From Papilionanthe hookeriana x Papilionanthe teres (taxonomy: Eukaryota; Streptophyta; Magnoliopsida; Asparagales; Orchidaceae), in the NCBI GenBank assembly GCA_022702705.1, contig CM040433.1, positions 18,670,682 through 18,734,681 on the forward strand: a stretch of 64,000 bases of DNA, read 5' to 3'. Under the pieces are notes generated by a model. It saw only the letters and a program-made list of their open reading frames with translations, had not been told where the DNA came from and ran no database searches. Below, piece by piece: positions 22,276-31,868 of this stretch. The first letter of the stretch is position 1, and every line of letters begins with the position of its first letter. The position numbers and the translations under genes were made by a program.

Positions 22276-23605
22276 ATGAATCCGGAGGAAGTCCGACGGC
22301 GTAGGAGAAATGGAGCGATAAATATAATGCTACAATATTATAATACGTACGTCGATCGTGAACCTTGTTACACTTCATCTCAGATTGGAGAAAAATGGAT
22401 GGGTGAAATGATATCAGGACACCCAACGAGATTTCGTAACATCTTCCGCATGTCACATGATGTTTTAAGAGATCTGCTAGTATACCTAACAACATCTCAT
22501 GGACTTCATGGGTCTTCAAGGACAACAGGCCGTGAAGTATTGGGCATCACACTCTACATACTATCACAGAATGAGTCAATGCGGGGAGCCATGGAACGAT
22601 TCCAGCATTCGTCTGAAACAATAAGCCGATATTTCTCAGTTGGTTTGGCTTCTCTTGTCAGTCTAGCAAAAGACATAATAAAACCAACTGATCCGACTTT
22701 TGCAAGGATCCCGACAGAGATTCTTAACGATGACCGATATATGCCATATTTCAAGGTACACATGTTTACTAGAATAATTTATTAATGGATTGCATTTTGA
22801 AATAATTTTTTCTATTTCTAAAGGATTGCATCGGCGCAATCGATGGAACGCACGTTCATGTTATAGTACCGGATAATGAGAAAGTTGCTTGTATCGGCCA
22901 TTCTGGGAGGACAACTCAGAATATAATGGCTGTTTGTGATTTCAACATGTGCTTTACATTTGCATTGGCTGGATGGGAGGGCAGCGCACTTGACGATGAG
23001 ACTCTTTAAAATTGCAACAAGAAAGCCGGACTATAATTTTCCTCACCCACCGCACGGTAAGGTCATTTGTAATATAAAAAGTTGATGTTTGTGGTCACAT
23101 AGCTTACTAAATTTTCTATCATTACAGGCAAGTATTATTTGGTAGATGCTGGCTACCCAATGCGGAGGGGTATCTTAAACCATATCCTGATACAAGATAT
23201 CATATTCCAGATTTCGAAAGAGGTAGTAATCGAACAAGAACGAGAAAGGAGTTGTTTAATAAGAGACATTCATCCTTGCGAGGCGTTATTGAGAGAACAT
23301 TTGGAGTTTGAAAGAAGAAATGGGTCATTCTTCGAGATATGCCACCTTATCCATTCCCCAAACAAGTGCAGATAGTGTTGGCAACTATGGCCCTGCATAA
23401 CTATATCAGGCGGCATCCAACTCGAGCTGATGTTGATTTTGACCTTACAGATCAAAATGACGAGGTTGCTACAGTCGAAGGTTTTGAGGACCGCATTGAA
23501 CCGTCTCAACCACAGGAAGAGAACAATAGTGCACCAATCTGTACAAAAGAAGGGGAGGTGCAAACGAAATGGCAGCCCTTCGAGAAGACATTACTCGATT
23601 GTTAG
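22276..23605 (+). pseudogene. Harbinger DDE transposase (DDE_Tnp_4 family), broken
   Basis: Exons 22,276-22,755, 22,824-23,056 and 23,128-23,605 with GT/AG introns. The N-terminal region (MNPEEVRRRRR, then FRMSHDVLRDLLVYL and ILSQNESMRGAMERFQHSSE) is the HTH-like part. Catalytic residues are readable: D in GAIDGTHVH (about 22,845), D in GSALDDETL (about 22,995) and E in GVIERTFGV (23,291-23,293). Damage: a frameshift just after DDETL (about 23,007), a one-base insertion after GYPMRRG (about 23,170) and TGG-to-TGA at 23,309-23,311. All three acidic residues survive in the DNA, but no full protein can be made. Confidence 0.92.
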
Positions 23606-23775
23606 TTGGAGAGTGATTTTGTTGAGCAATGCAATGTATGTCTTTTACACTCTTTCTGAGTAGTTTACTTCACATTATTTACAATTCTACACTCTAGCTT
23701 GATTCTTTTCATTTTGTTTGACAATTTCATACTCAAATTAATTAAGCTGCATATGTGCTTCCATTTCAGGTAACC

Positions 23776-24108
23776 ATGAGCTCCAGCACGTCGGCTACCT
23801 CTCGCCGATTGCTACGTCACTGTGGGCTGCATACATCTCTTTTGGCATCACGTCAGCCGCATAACTTTCGCCGAAAGTTTTATGCCTGTCCTCGGAACAT
23901 TCCAGATCAGTGCGGTTTCTTCCGATGGGCAGATAGTTTACCAGATTCTCACGAGTCCGACGCTGGGGAGTGTACGACCACAACGGAAGACGGAGTGACA
24001 CGGGAGTTACAGCATCTCAAAACTAAAGTGAACATTATTATATTGTTGGTTGTTGTTGGAATAGTCCTACAGTTTTTTTTCACTCTACTGCTGCTACCAC
24101 GTGCTTGA
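23776..24108 (+). CDS. GRF-type zinc-finger protein with C-terminal membrane segment, inside Harbinger
   Basis: 110 residues, open. Ser/Thr-rich N-terminus, then a GRF zinc-finger core: C16-G17, FRRKFYACP (C38), CGFFRWAD (C46). The first Cys of the usual C-x-C-G is Arg14, so one zinc ligand is missing. Residues about 75-83 could form a short coiled coil (RELQHLKTK), and residues 84-106 are a strongly hydrophobic membrane segment near the C-terminus. The layout matches small plant GRF proteins of the At4g04775-like type, whose function is not known. TTTCAG 12 bp upstream of the ATG may be a splice acceptor of a leader intron. It sits 170 bp after the transposase stop, within the TIRs. Captured host gene or true third element gene: unresolved. 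Confidence 0.75.
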   Translation: MSSSTSATSRRLLRHCGLHTSLLASRQPHNFRRKFYACPRNIPDQCGFFRWADSLPDSHESDAGECTTTTEDGVTRELQHLKTKVNIIILLVVVGIVLQFFFTLLLLPRA

Positions 24109-24880
24109 GAGGACTATATGTTTTGCTGTAGAACTCTATGACTTTTTGAGATATACAATCCTTCTCTTGATGTGTTTTCGTTTCAGATCTTGTGTAGACA
24201 TATGATTTAAAAAAAAAAAATTTTAATGCTCTTAATATATATAGATATCTAAACAATATGAAACTAAAAGAGTTCTTTTATAGATTAAAAAATTTTAATA
24301 CTTTTAAAATATGTAGATATATTATTTAGTTACATATTTTTTAAAGCTCCTAAATGTTTCATTAATTGGAACAATCTATTTAAAAAATAAAAATTTTCAA
24401 ATATATATATTTTATTAAAAATATGATATAATCAAGCTCGTAAATATTTTATTATTAAATTAAATTAAGATATAATAAAGTTCGTAAATATTTTATTAAT
24501 ATACTTAAATAATTTCATTTATATAGTGAATTATTGCATTGAAGCAATAAATCACTATATAATCTAGATAAAATAAAGCTCGTAAATATATATTTTAAAT
24601 ATAAAAATTAAAAAATATAATTTAAATTTATTAGTTTGTATATTTAAAATATAAAATTTTTTTAAAAAATTCCATTGGCAAATACTGTATACTATATAAA
24701 TATTTCAAAATTTTAAAACAGTTTTAATAAATCGAGGCAGTCTGGTCATTTTTTTGCCATGACTGTTTTCCCACAATCTGTAACCAAACAGAGAGCCGAA
24801 GCTACCTCAGAATGCTTCACTGAGCAATAACGCAATGCTGCATAGTGCAAAAGTCTGCAGCCCTACCAAACAGGCCCTAA

Positions 24881-25070
24881 GCGTTGATCCGTTAGGGGCC
24901 AGCTGTAAGCTGTATTCCTTACAGGACATCCATGGCTAGGGTTTACAAACAAGCACAGTATTAATTCGACATGAAAAAAAAAAATTCCAATTTGTCATAT
25001 TTCAATTAAAAATCACACTTTTTGCTGAACATCTATCCAGTAACCATGCAAGGTATAACTGGCAAGCGGT
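24881..25070. other. 3' flank of F-box unit 3
   Basis: Homologous to 9,939-10,062 (GACATCCATGGCTAGGG and on to the FBD stop), confirming that the Harbinger sits at the same paralogous position as in unit 1. Confidence 0.75.
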
Positions 25071-26658
25071 TTAATGATTATAAATCTCCACATGCGTTGG
25101 ATTCAAGTCATCATCTTCCCCAAATTCATGGAGAATAATCTGAGCGCACGGAGATGCTCTTCGAAGTAGCAAAACTTGTTCTCTCAAAATCCTCAAAACC
25201 AGTCTCTCGTTACCATTCCCCTCCTTAACAGCGGGAAGAACTAATACTATAGTTTCCAAACTTGCAGCTTTCTGTAGAAGAAAACTCACCAATCTCATTT
25301 CATTTCTGCTTCCTTTGAAATTTGTCACTTTGATCATTTTAAGACGATAAAACGTAATACTATCCAGACTCTGTGGATTTAGCACGTGCACCCCATATTC
25401 TTCCACATTTGGATCGTCAATGTGTGTTGGTAGCTACTTGCAGAAGAACTTGATCAGACATTAGAGTTGACAGAATTCGACAAGTCAGGTAAAAGGAATT
25501 AAACTAATCAGGAAAAGATCTTACTAGGATGAAGAGCTTTTCAAGGAATGGGGAAGAACAACTATAAAAGAAAGTGCAGAAGCAGGTGAGATCCTCGTCA
25601 GTCATTGTGGTCATGACAAGCTGTAATTCATGGAGGTTCTGCAGAACGTATTTTTGCTTACTTAAATTCAGATACTGACACAATACCAAAGTTTAAGTTT
25701 AGATTTTAGAACTAGAAGTTTATAATTAACAGAATAAGGAGTTTCGGCCAAGAGTTAATACCACCAGAGTTGCTTTGCATAAGGTGAGTGTCTGCACAAG
25801 AGAAAGAGCTTGTAGTAAATCCCTGTAATCAGGCTCGGAATTTCTACCGTTTGAATAGATTGCTGCGTCTTCCAATGAAAAGAGGTTCGAGAGGTTAGTT
25901 TCAATGCATAACCTTCCAAAATAGTGAAAAGATTGGAGCTTTGGAGCATTAATCTCCAGCAGATCGGCTGACCAACAATTCCCAATGGTCAGCCGCTTAA
26001 GCTGGAGATCTGGAACGGTAATGCTAATAACACCAAGTTGCTGACAGTTCCTTAGGCTCAAGCTCTCGAGAAGAGAGCATTCAGTTAGAACACTTTGAAG
26101 CATCTCTTCATTGATGTTGGAATGACTGATTGAGAGAGATTGGAGGCCCCCAAAATTGCTCAGATTCAAAGGAGTGAAGAAAAAGCAGCGACTTACGCGC
26201 AAGTCAATCAATGAATCACAATTACACAGAGATAAAGGTAGCTTGAAGAGGCTTCTACCATCAGTGAATTCGCCATCTTCTGGGTTTCTAAATCCTTGGG
26301 ATAAGTCTATATCAAGTTACCTGACTCCTTTACCTGTTGCAAAGCTTATCCAGCTCTCTATTTCAGAGGCAAACATATCAAACGGGCAGAAGAAAATACG
26401 GAACCTCTCCAGCTTCTTGCTTTCATTCTGTGATAGATATCGATTGACAGTTTCCACAAAGTCTTTTGCAGAAAGTTTGTTAGCGAAGTCTTCACTAAAT
26501 TCCAGAGCAGTGGCCGTGGAGAGAGAGTATTTCCACATATTTCGCCATTTTTTAGAAAGAACATCAGTTCTGATTGCTGATTTCAGAGGCAACATGGTGA
26601 GGATGCTCTGAAGAACAGGTTCAGGCAAGTAACTGATCGGATCCTCTGCTCGTCCCAT
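25071..26658 (-). pseudogene. F-box/LRR/FBD gene with a single nonsense codon (unit 3)
   Basis: Exons 25,762-26,658, 25,525-25,674 and 25,071-25,433, with the same splice sites as unit 1. Codon 114 is TAA (26,317-26,319) where the paralogues have a Tyr codon (GVRYLDI), giving a 113-residue F-box-only product. The rest of exon 1 stays open in the same frame (to 25,762), and exons 2 and 3 are open, with an FBD ending DDDLNPTHVEIYNH. It is therefore a young lesion, or a truncated F-box protein is made. The F-box reads ISYLPEPVLQSILTMLPLK. Confidence 0.85.
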
Positions 26659-26659
26659 G

Positions 26660-27059
26660 CCTTCTTCTTCCTCTCACCTTAATTTTTGCTGGATTTATGC
26701 TTTTGCTGCTCCTTGCTTTTTCATCCTTCCTTCGCCTGCAAGCCAGATGAGAGAAGAGATCAAAATTGAAGCTGTTTAAGAAGCAGCCTTTTTCTTCTTC
26801 CTGCTCTAGCGAATATTTTAATAACCGCGTTACTGTTTTATACTAATATAAAACTTCCTACTTCTTTGATAAAAATCTTGTTTTTACCAGGCTGTCTATT
26901 GGTTGTAAAAGATGGGACTTTTTGGGATGAAAATTTTAATATATATAGAGAGAGAGAGCGAGAGAGAGGGAGAGACTAGAGGAAAGAGGAACTATTGAAA
27001 TCAATCAATCAATTACAAATAATTGGGGAGCTCAATAGGAGACTCTAATATAAGGAAAA
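26660..27059. other. Upstream flank of F-box unit 3
   Basis: CT-rich leader, TATA-like word at about 26,838-26,852, and a (GA)n microsatellite at about 26,946-26,975. Homologous to 11,690-12,059. No gene. Confidence 0.5.
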
Positions 27060-27540
27060 CCTATATTATCTCATGTATCAAAATCTTAAGCGAAATATTA
27101 ATGTAAGAACTAACAGAAGAAATAAATGTGTGTAACCATCTAAGGTAGAACAAACGTAGCAAGGACATAATCTTCTCCTATAAAATGACATTGTACTAAA
27201 TGTAAGTTGATGTTCGCCACACAAACTAGAAAATTTTTTTAGCAAATCCAGCTCAGTAATCAAAGACCAAAACTTCAATCTTTTAGCAACTAGGCGGCAA
27301 CAATGGACAACAGCAAGTTCAGAGAACTAGGCAGTTATAAGATAACATTGAACATAGAATGTGAACAGGCATCTCCCGTATAGTCTCTGAAAATTCTACC
27401 AACATTAACATAAAATTTAAAACTCCTGTCCACATTCACCTTTACAAAGGGTTTGTATGGCTTGATCCAATGAATAATCACACTTGGTTTTTTTTTCCAT
27501 AGTAACAGATTGAGCTGAGAATGCAAACATGTTGTCATCC
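27060..27540 (-). pseudogene. LINE RNase H relic attached to F-box unit 3
   Basis: Minus strand: WIKPYKPFVKVNVDRSF, then GRIFRDYTGDA, the start of a plant-LINE RNase H domain (usual VNVDGSF...G.IFRD..G). The first catalytic Asp is present and the next residue Gly is Arg. Downstream is stop-interrupted. Homologous relics lie upstream of unit 1 and its copy B. Confidence 0.75.
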
Positions 27541-29770
27541 ATACCTTGCATTGGTGTGGTTTTTATTGTGCGGCCGCCATTATAAATCTCAAAAGATTTA
27601 TATCTAAATTATTACATACGACATTCAAAGAATAATATACTATACTGAGGGATAAAAATATTACCTTAGAATTGAGCTAATATTTAGATGAGGCCAATCT
27701 CTTTGATTCATGGATCCACAGAACTATGGATTTTTTTCCTTGTTTTACAGGTGTAAGATAAGGTTTATTTATTCGGGGTTCTGGTATCCTTATGATGGGG
27801 CTTCTTAAAGATTAAGTTCATCTCAGGGCTAGTAGCTTCTGAAAACACCCTCGATTAAAGTTTTGGCATGTATCTTTTTCAATCATCGATAAATGTCCAT
27901 GACATGATGAATTTTGCAGACTCAGATGTAAGTATATGAATGATGTTAGTAGAATTAAAATTTTTAAAATAGGCTCGGATAAAAACGGATTTCATTTAAG
28001 AAACTTGATTTGTTTTAATTTAATTTCATTTTAGTTTTCATTTTCGGTTGACATTTAAGTTTGATCTTGTTTAAATTAATTAGATTAAGAAAATGGTGCT
28101 TTAAGTTTTGTTTGTATTTGTTGAAGAATTTAGGTCATTTGAGATTAATTTGTTGATGTTATTAAGTTTTTCAAGCATATTTTAAAACTTTTTTAAAGAT
28201 TATTAAAGTTTATTTAAGTCATTAAGTTTGTTATAGTGATTTGTTTGAGTTTATTTAAAGATTTAAGACTTGTTGTTAATTGTTAATGTTAATTAAAATT
28301 TTAAAAATTGTTAAATTTAATTTTAAGGTTTATTTAAACTTTTATAGGCTTTATTAAACTTTAACTAAAATTTATTTAAAATTATTTAAGTTTATTATTA
28401 TTTTAAATTCATCAAGTTTTTAAAATTTACTTTATATTCATTAAACTTATTAAGTATTATTAAGATTCATTTAAGTTTCTTAAAGTATGTTAATGATTAT
28501 TAAAGTTAATTAATATTTTTTGATGAAATTTAATTAGGTTTGATTTATTAAATTTTTGGTAAGTCTTATTTAAATTTATTTAAATTTATTAAAAAATTTT
28601 AAAGTTCATTAAAGTTTTTTAAATTTATTATGAAGTTCTTGAAAGTTATAGTTGGTTGAAGTTGAATTAAAGTTATATTAAATAAATTTGGGTTGTATTT
28701 TAAAAATTTTTGAATCCACAAAGTTTGGGCCTAACAATTGAAGATAAGATATTTGGTATGGAGCTTGAGTTTGATGTTTAAGTTTGAAGTGTGTATTTGA
28801 GGTTGATTCAAAGTTGGTTGAATTATATTGGAATTGAGTTGACATTAGAATTGACTTGATTTGAGGTGGAATTGATTGAAATTGGAATTAACTAGAGTTG
28901 ATTTAGATTGGATTAAGTTTTGTTCGGAACTGAGTTGATATGAACCCTAAACTTAGGTGTATGAAATGGTGGAGGATTTCTCGATAGAAGTAAATCCCTA
29001 ACATAAAATGACTTTAAAAAAAAGGCAATAGTTAGACTAGCCTTTATTTTGAGAATAACACCCCTCGTCAAAATACTCATAGCTTTCCACGTCCTTGGTG
29101 CTTAAGATCATTAGACTATTAATTAACAAACTAATAGAAGGTCTCTCTTGTTATTGTAGCGATGGCTTAATTTTTATCATCCTTTTATTAGGTGGTTTAG
29201 GGTACCTTTGTTAGTAACAGTAAGTTACTTCCTCATAGGGTGCTGGTGGCATCCGGAGTTGTGGGATCTCGGCTCGTCGCCGTCCCGTCGCTGTCGATAT
29301 TCTCTTGTGTCAATGTCAAATGTCATTGCTTGGAGTCGCCGCTCTGTTTATCTATCTTATCGCCCTAATCTTCAAGATATCTTATTTCTTTGGATCATGC
29401 AAAGGATCCTCAAATAATAAGAAATTTGAAAAAAATAGTGGCTGATAAAATAGAAAACAGTAGAATAAGAAATGTCGGTGAAAATCCTTACAAAAGGGGA
29501 TTCTATAATACCTTATTCTAGAAAAAAAATTATATAAGGAGGATCACATGTAAAATTTTAATAACCATAGATTTCTAGGTATGATACCTATCTTGAGTTC
29601 TTAAATCTTCTATAGGAGCAAGCTCATATAGTTAATTACATCTTAGACAATTAAGTTTATCTAAGAAAACTTCTGATTAATGTTAACAATTGTTTTCTAA
29701 GAGATTTCAAGAACAATGAAAAAACCGTCAATATTCAATCCTAGAGGAAATATCTTTATAAGTGTCGTGT
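27541..29770. other. Unassigned AT-rich stretch
   Basis: 27,541-27,960 has no recognisable feature. 27,960-28,960 is T-rich low-complexity with repeated TTTAAGTTTATT and GTTGAATT words, similar in style to 4,531-5,040. 28,960-29,770 is mixed; a 69-codon plus ORF at 29,208-29,417 in a GC-richer patch has no recognisable domain. It ends with ACTAC at 29,771-29,775, the target duplication of the next element. Confidence 0.45.
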
Positions 29771-29775
29771 ACTAC

Positions 29776-30067
29776 TAATGCGATGCAACTTTAATTAAGC
29801 TTTAAAATACAAGATTTTGATACCACTTTTTAGAAGATTTAATTCCTGGCAAATAGCTTCAAAAACTTGATGTGCGAGGTTTACTTTTATAATTTTATTA
29901 GATTTAATTATTGTAAAAGTCACAATTTTAAACGCAAGTATACATATCGTTCAAGTAATACAGGGCTCTAGTGGAGTCCTGGTTATCGATCCCACAGGGA
30001 TAATAAAAACAAAACGTAAAAATACATAAAAACAATATTTTGAAATTTTCTTAAGCAAATTATATAT

Positions 30068-30128
<61 letters not shown>

Positions 30129-30133
30129 ATTTA
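29776..30133 (-). repeat. 3' LTR of the Athila element, left part
   Basis: Matches the start of the right LTR (47,046 onward), including CGCAAGTATACATATCG and TTATCGATCCCACAGG. The outer dinucleotide is TA where TG is expected. It ends in a (TA)n microsatellite (30,071-30,124) and TTCAAATTTA, which is duplicated at the far side of the LINE. Confidence 0.85.
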
Positions 30134-30138
30134 TATAT

Positions 30139-31838
30139 ATGGCGGCTGGGAACTTCCCTAGTGCTCGCTAGGGTTTCAATGGATGTGGTGACCTTCCCGA
30201 CGGCGGCGACGGTTCAAAGGTTGTGTTGGCCGGTTCGTCGAGACATTCTCTCGAGGTTGGTTTGGCCTCGGATAAGGTTGTTAATCTTTCCCGGGTCTTG
30301 GGAATTTTTGAATTTTGGAGCTTTTTACCGTTCCATTGGATGGCTGAGGAGCTCACTAAGGCGAATCCCAACTTTATGGGTAAGGGAACCTTTGCTGAGG
30401 TCACAGTTAGAAGAGAGGGTGGCTCTACTTTGGGTGACAAACTGGTATTTCCACAGTTATACCATGATGCTATAGCTGGAAAGGCTGAATGTGAGTTCAT
30501 AAGAAAATGTACAAAGAAAGCAGGGAAACTGGCACTTATTTTCACTGAAGAGGAGTTGGAGAAATTATCTGAGCCTTATAAATTTACTTTAGTGGGTAAG
30601 TTTCAATTCGGCCATCCAAAGCTTGACATTTTTAGAAAAGCTGTTGATGATTTTAAACTTGTGGGAAGTTGGAAAATTGGAGTATTTGACAGCAGGCACA
30701 TAATGCTCCAACTAACTAGAGAAGATGATTATGCCCAAGTGTTCTCTAAAAAGGTGATTATGATAGATGGAAAACCTATGAAATTATTGAAATGGACATT
30801 GGATTTTGATCCTTCCAAAGAACCACCTATTGTTCCCGTTTGGTTTAGCATGCCCAACTCCGAAACTTCCATTTATTAACCATAAGAACATCTATGACAT
30901 TGCCGACTCCATGGGTCGTCCCCTCAAGCTTCGATATACCCTCTGCTAATATTACTAGAATCTCTAAAACCGCATTCTTAGTTGAAAGGGATATTACTCT
31001 CCCTATATTGATGGGGTGTGGCTAGGGATCGCTAACCGTGGGTATTGCGCACTTATCGTGCTTGAATACCAACCCTTGTACTCGTAAACACTGTCACATT
31101 TTTGGGCATATTATGGAACAGTGTTTTAAAATTCACCCTGAATTAAGGCCTTATAATGCTGCCAACAAAATTATTAAGGAGTCATTTCCTCAAGGAAGTC
31201 TCAATGTTGTCCCAACTCCACACTGCCCTCATATGGAAACAAGCCAGATTGATAAGACTTTACCTCAATCTACCCAGAATTTGCACTTACAAGTTACAAA
31301 TAATTTCCCACCTGAGAATAGAAGAGTAGCTGAACAGGAGATAGAACTCAGAGATGGTCAGGGAGATGGTGCACAATCCAGCCTAGATAGGAACTTCCAA
31401 GTTCCTGTGACAAGACATCTGGAAGATCAAGTGATTGATAATGTCATCTCTCAGGAAGTAGAAGAGCCAACCCAACAAATACAATTGAATATTAAGGAAA
31501 CTACTGATGAAATTAGGATTCAACATTGTTCTGCTAGGAGAGATTTCTTATCTTCCTCACAAGATAGGTCCTTTGGGTTGAAACTAGTTACACTAAGGGG
31601 TTCAGCTGAAGATGAAGATTTACACTACAGCTCTGAAGTTGGGGGTACCTTTATCACTCCACCTGATCCTGAGCCAGATAATCAGTTAACACATCCCATC
31701 TTAGCTGATTTGGCAAATCAAAAAGAAGAAGAGTGGATTCAACAAAAAAGTAGAAGAAAAAGAAAGGATGCTTTAGAACTCAGAAATTTATCTAAATCAA
31801 ATGTCATTGGTTTGGAAGATTCTTCTGCCACCCCCTAG
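30139..31838 (+). pseudogene. LINE ORF1 (DUF4283, zinc knuckle), broken
   Basis: Starts ATG at 30,139 with TAG at codon 11 (30,169-30,171), then open to 30,879. The DUF4283 domain is clear (VGSWKIGVFDSRHIMLQL, then MKLLKWTLDFDPSKEPPIV and PVWFSMPN). A frameshift near 30,865 follows. The frame recovers at 31,038 with a knuckle CTRKHCHIFGHIMEQC and a charged C-terminal tail (WIQQKSRRKRKD). In LINEs ORF1 binds the element RNA. Confidence 0.85.
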
Positions 31839-31868
31839 ACTTACTAGGGCTCGGTAAGGCATTCCACC

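Larger units (their letters stand above)
18084..24877 (+). mobile_element. Full-length PIF/Harbinger transposon with decayed genes (6,794 bp)
   Basis: Ends are GGGCCCGTTTGGT and the inverted ACCAAACAGGCCC, flanked by TAA at 18,081-18,083 and 24,878-24,880. The first 350 bp are GC-rich and CT-rich, like a promoter and leader. It carries, in order, a Myb/SANT-like gene (21,145-22,075), a DDE transposase (22,276-23,605) and a GRF zinc-finger ORF (23,776-24,108), all on the plus strand. The first two are broken, so it is not autonomous now. The 18,400-21,100 part is mostly non-coding with internal duplications. The 24,110-24,700 part is very AT-rich. Confidence 0.92.

Noticed and set aside
29208..29417. 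69-codon ORF in a GC-richer patch, considered as a small gene or tRNA-like sequence
   Set aside because: No recognisable domain, no tRNA fold or anticodon arm found, and no splice context.
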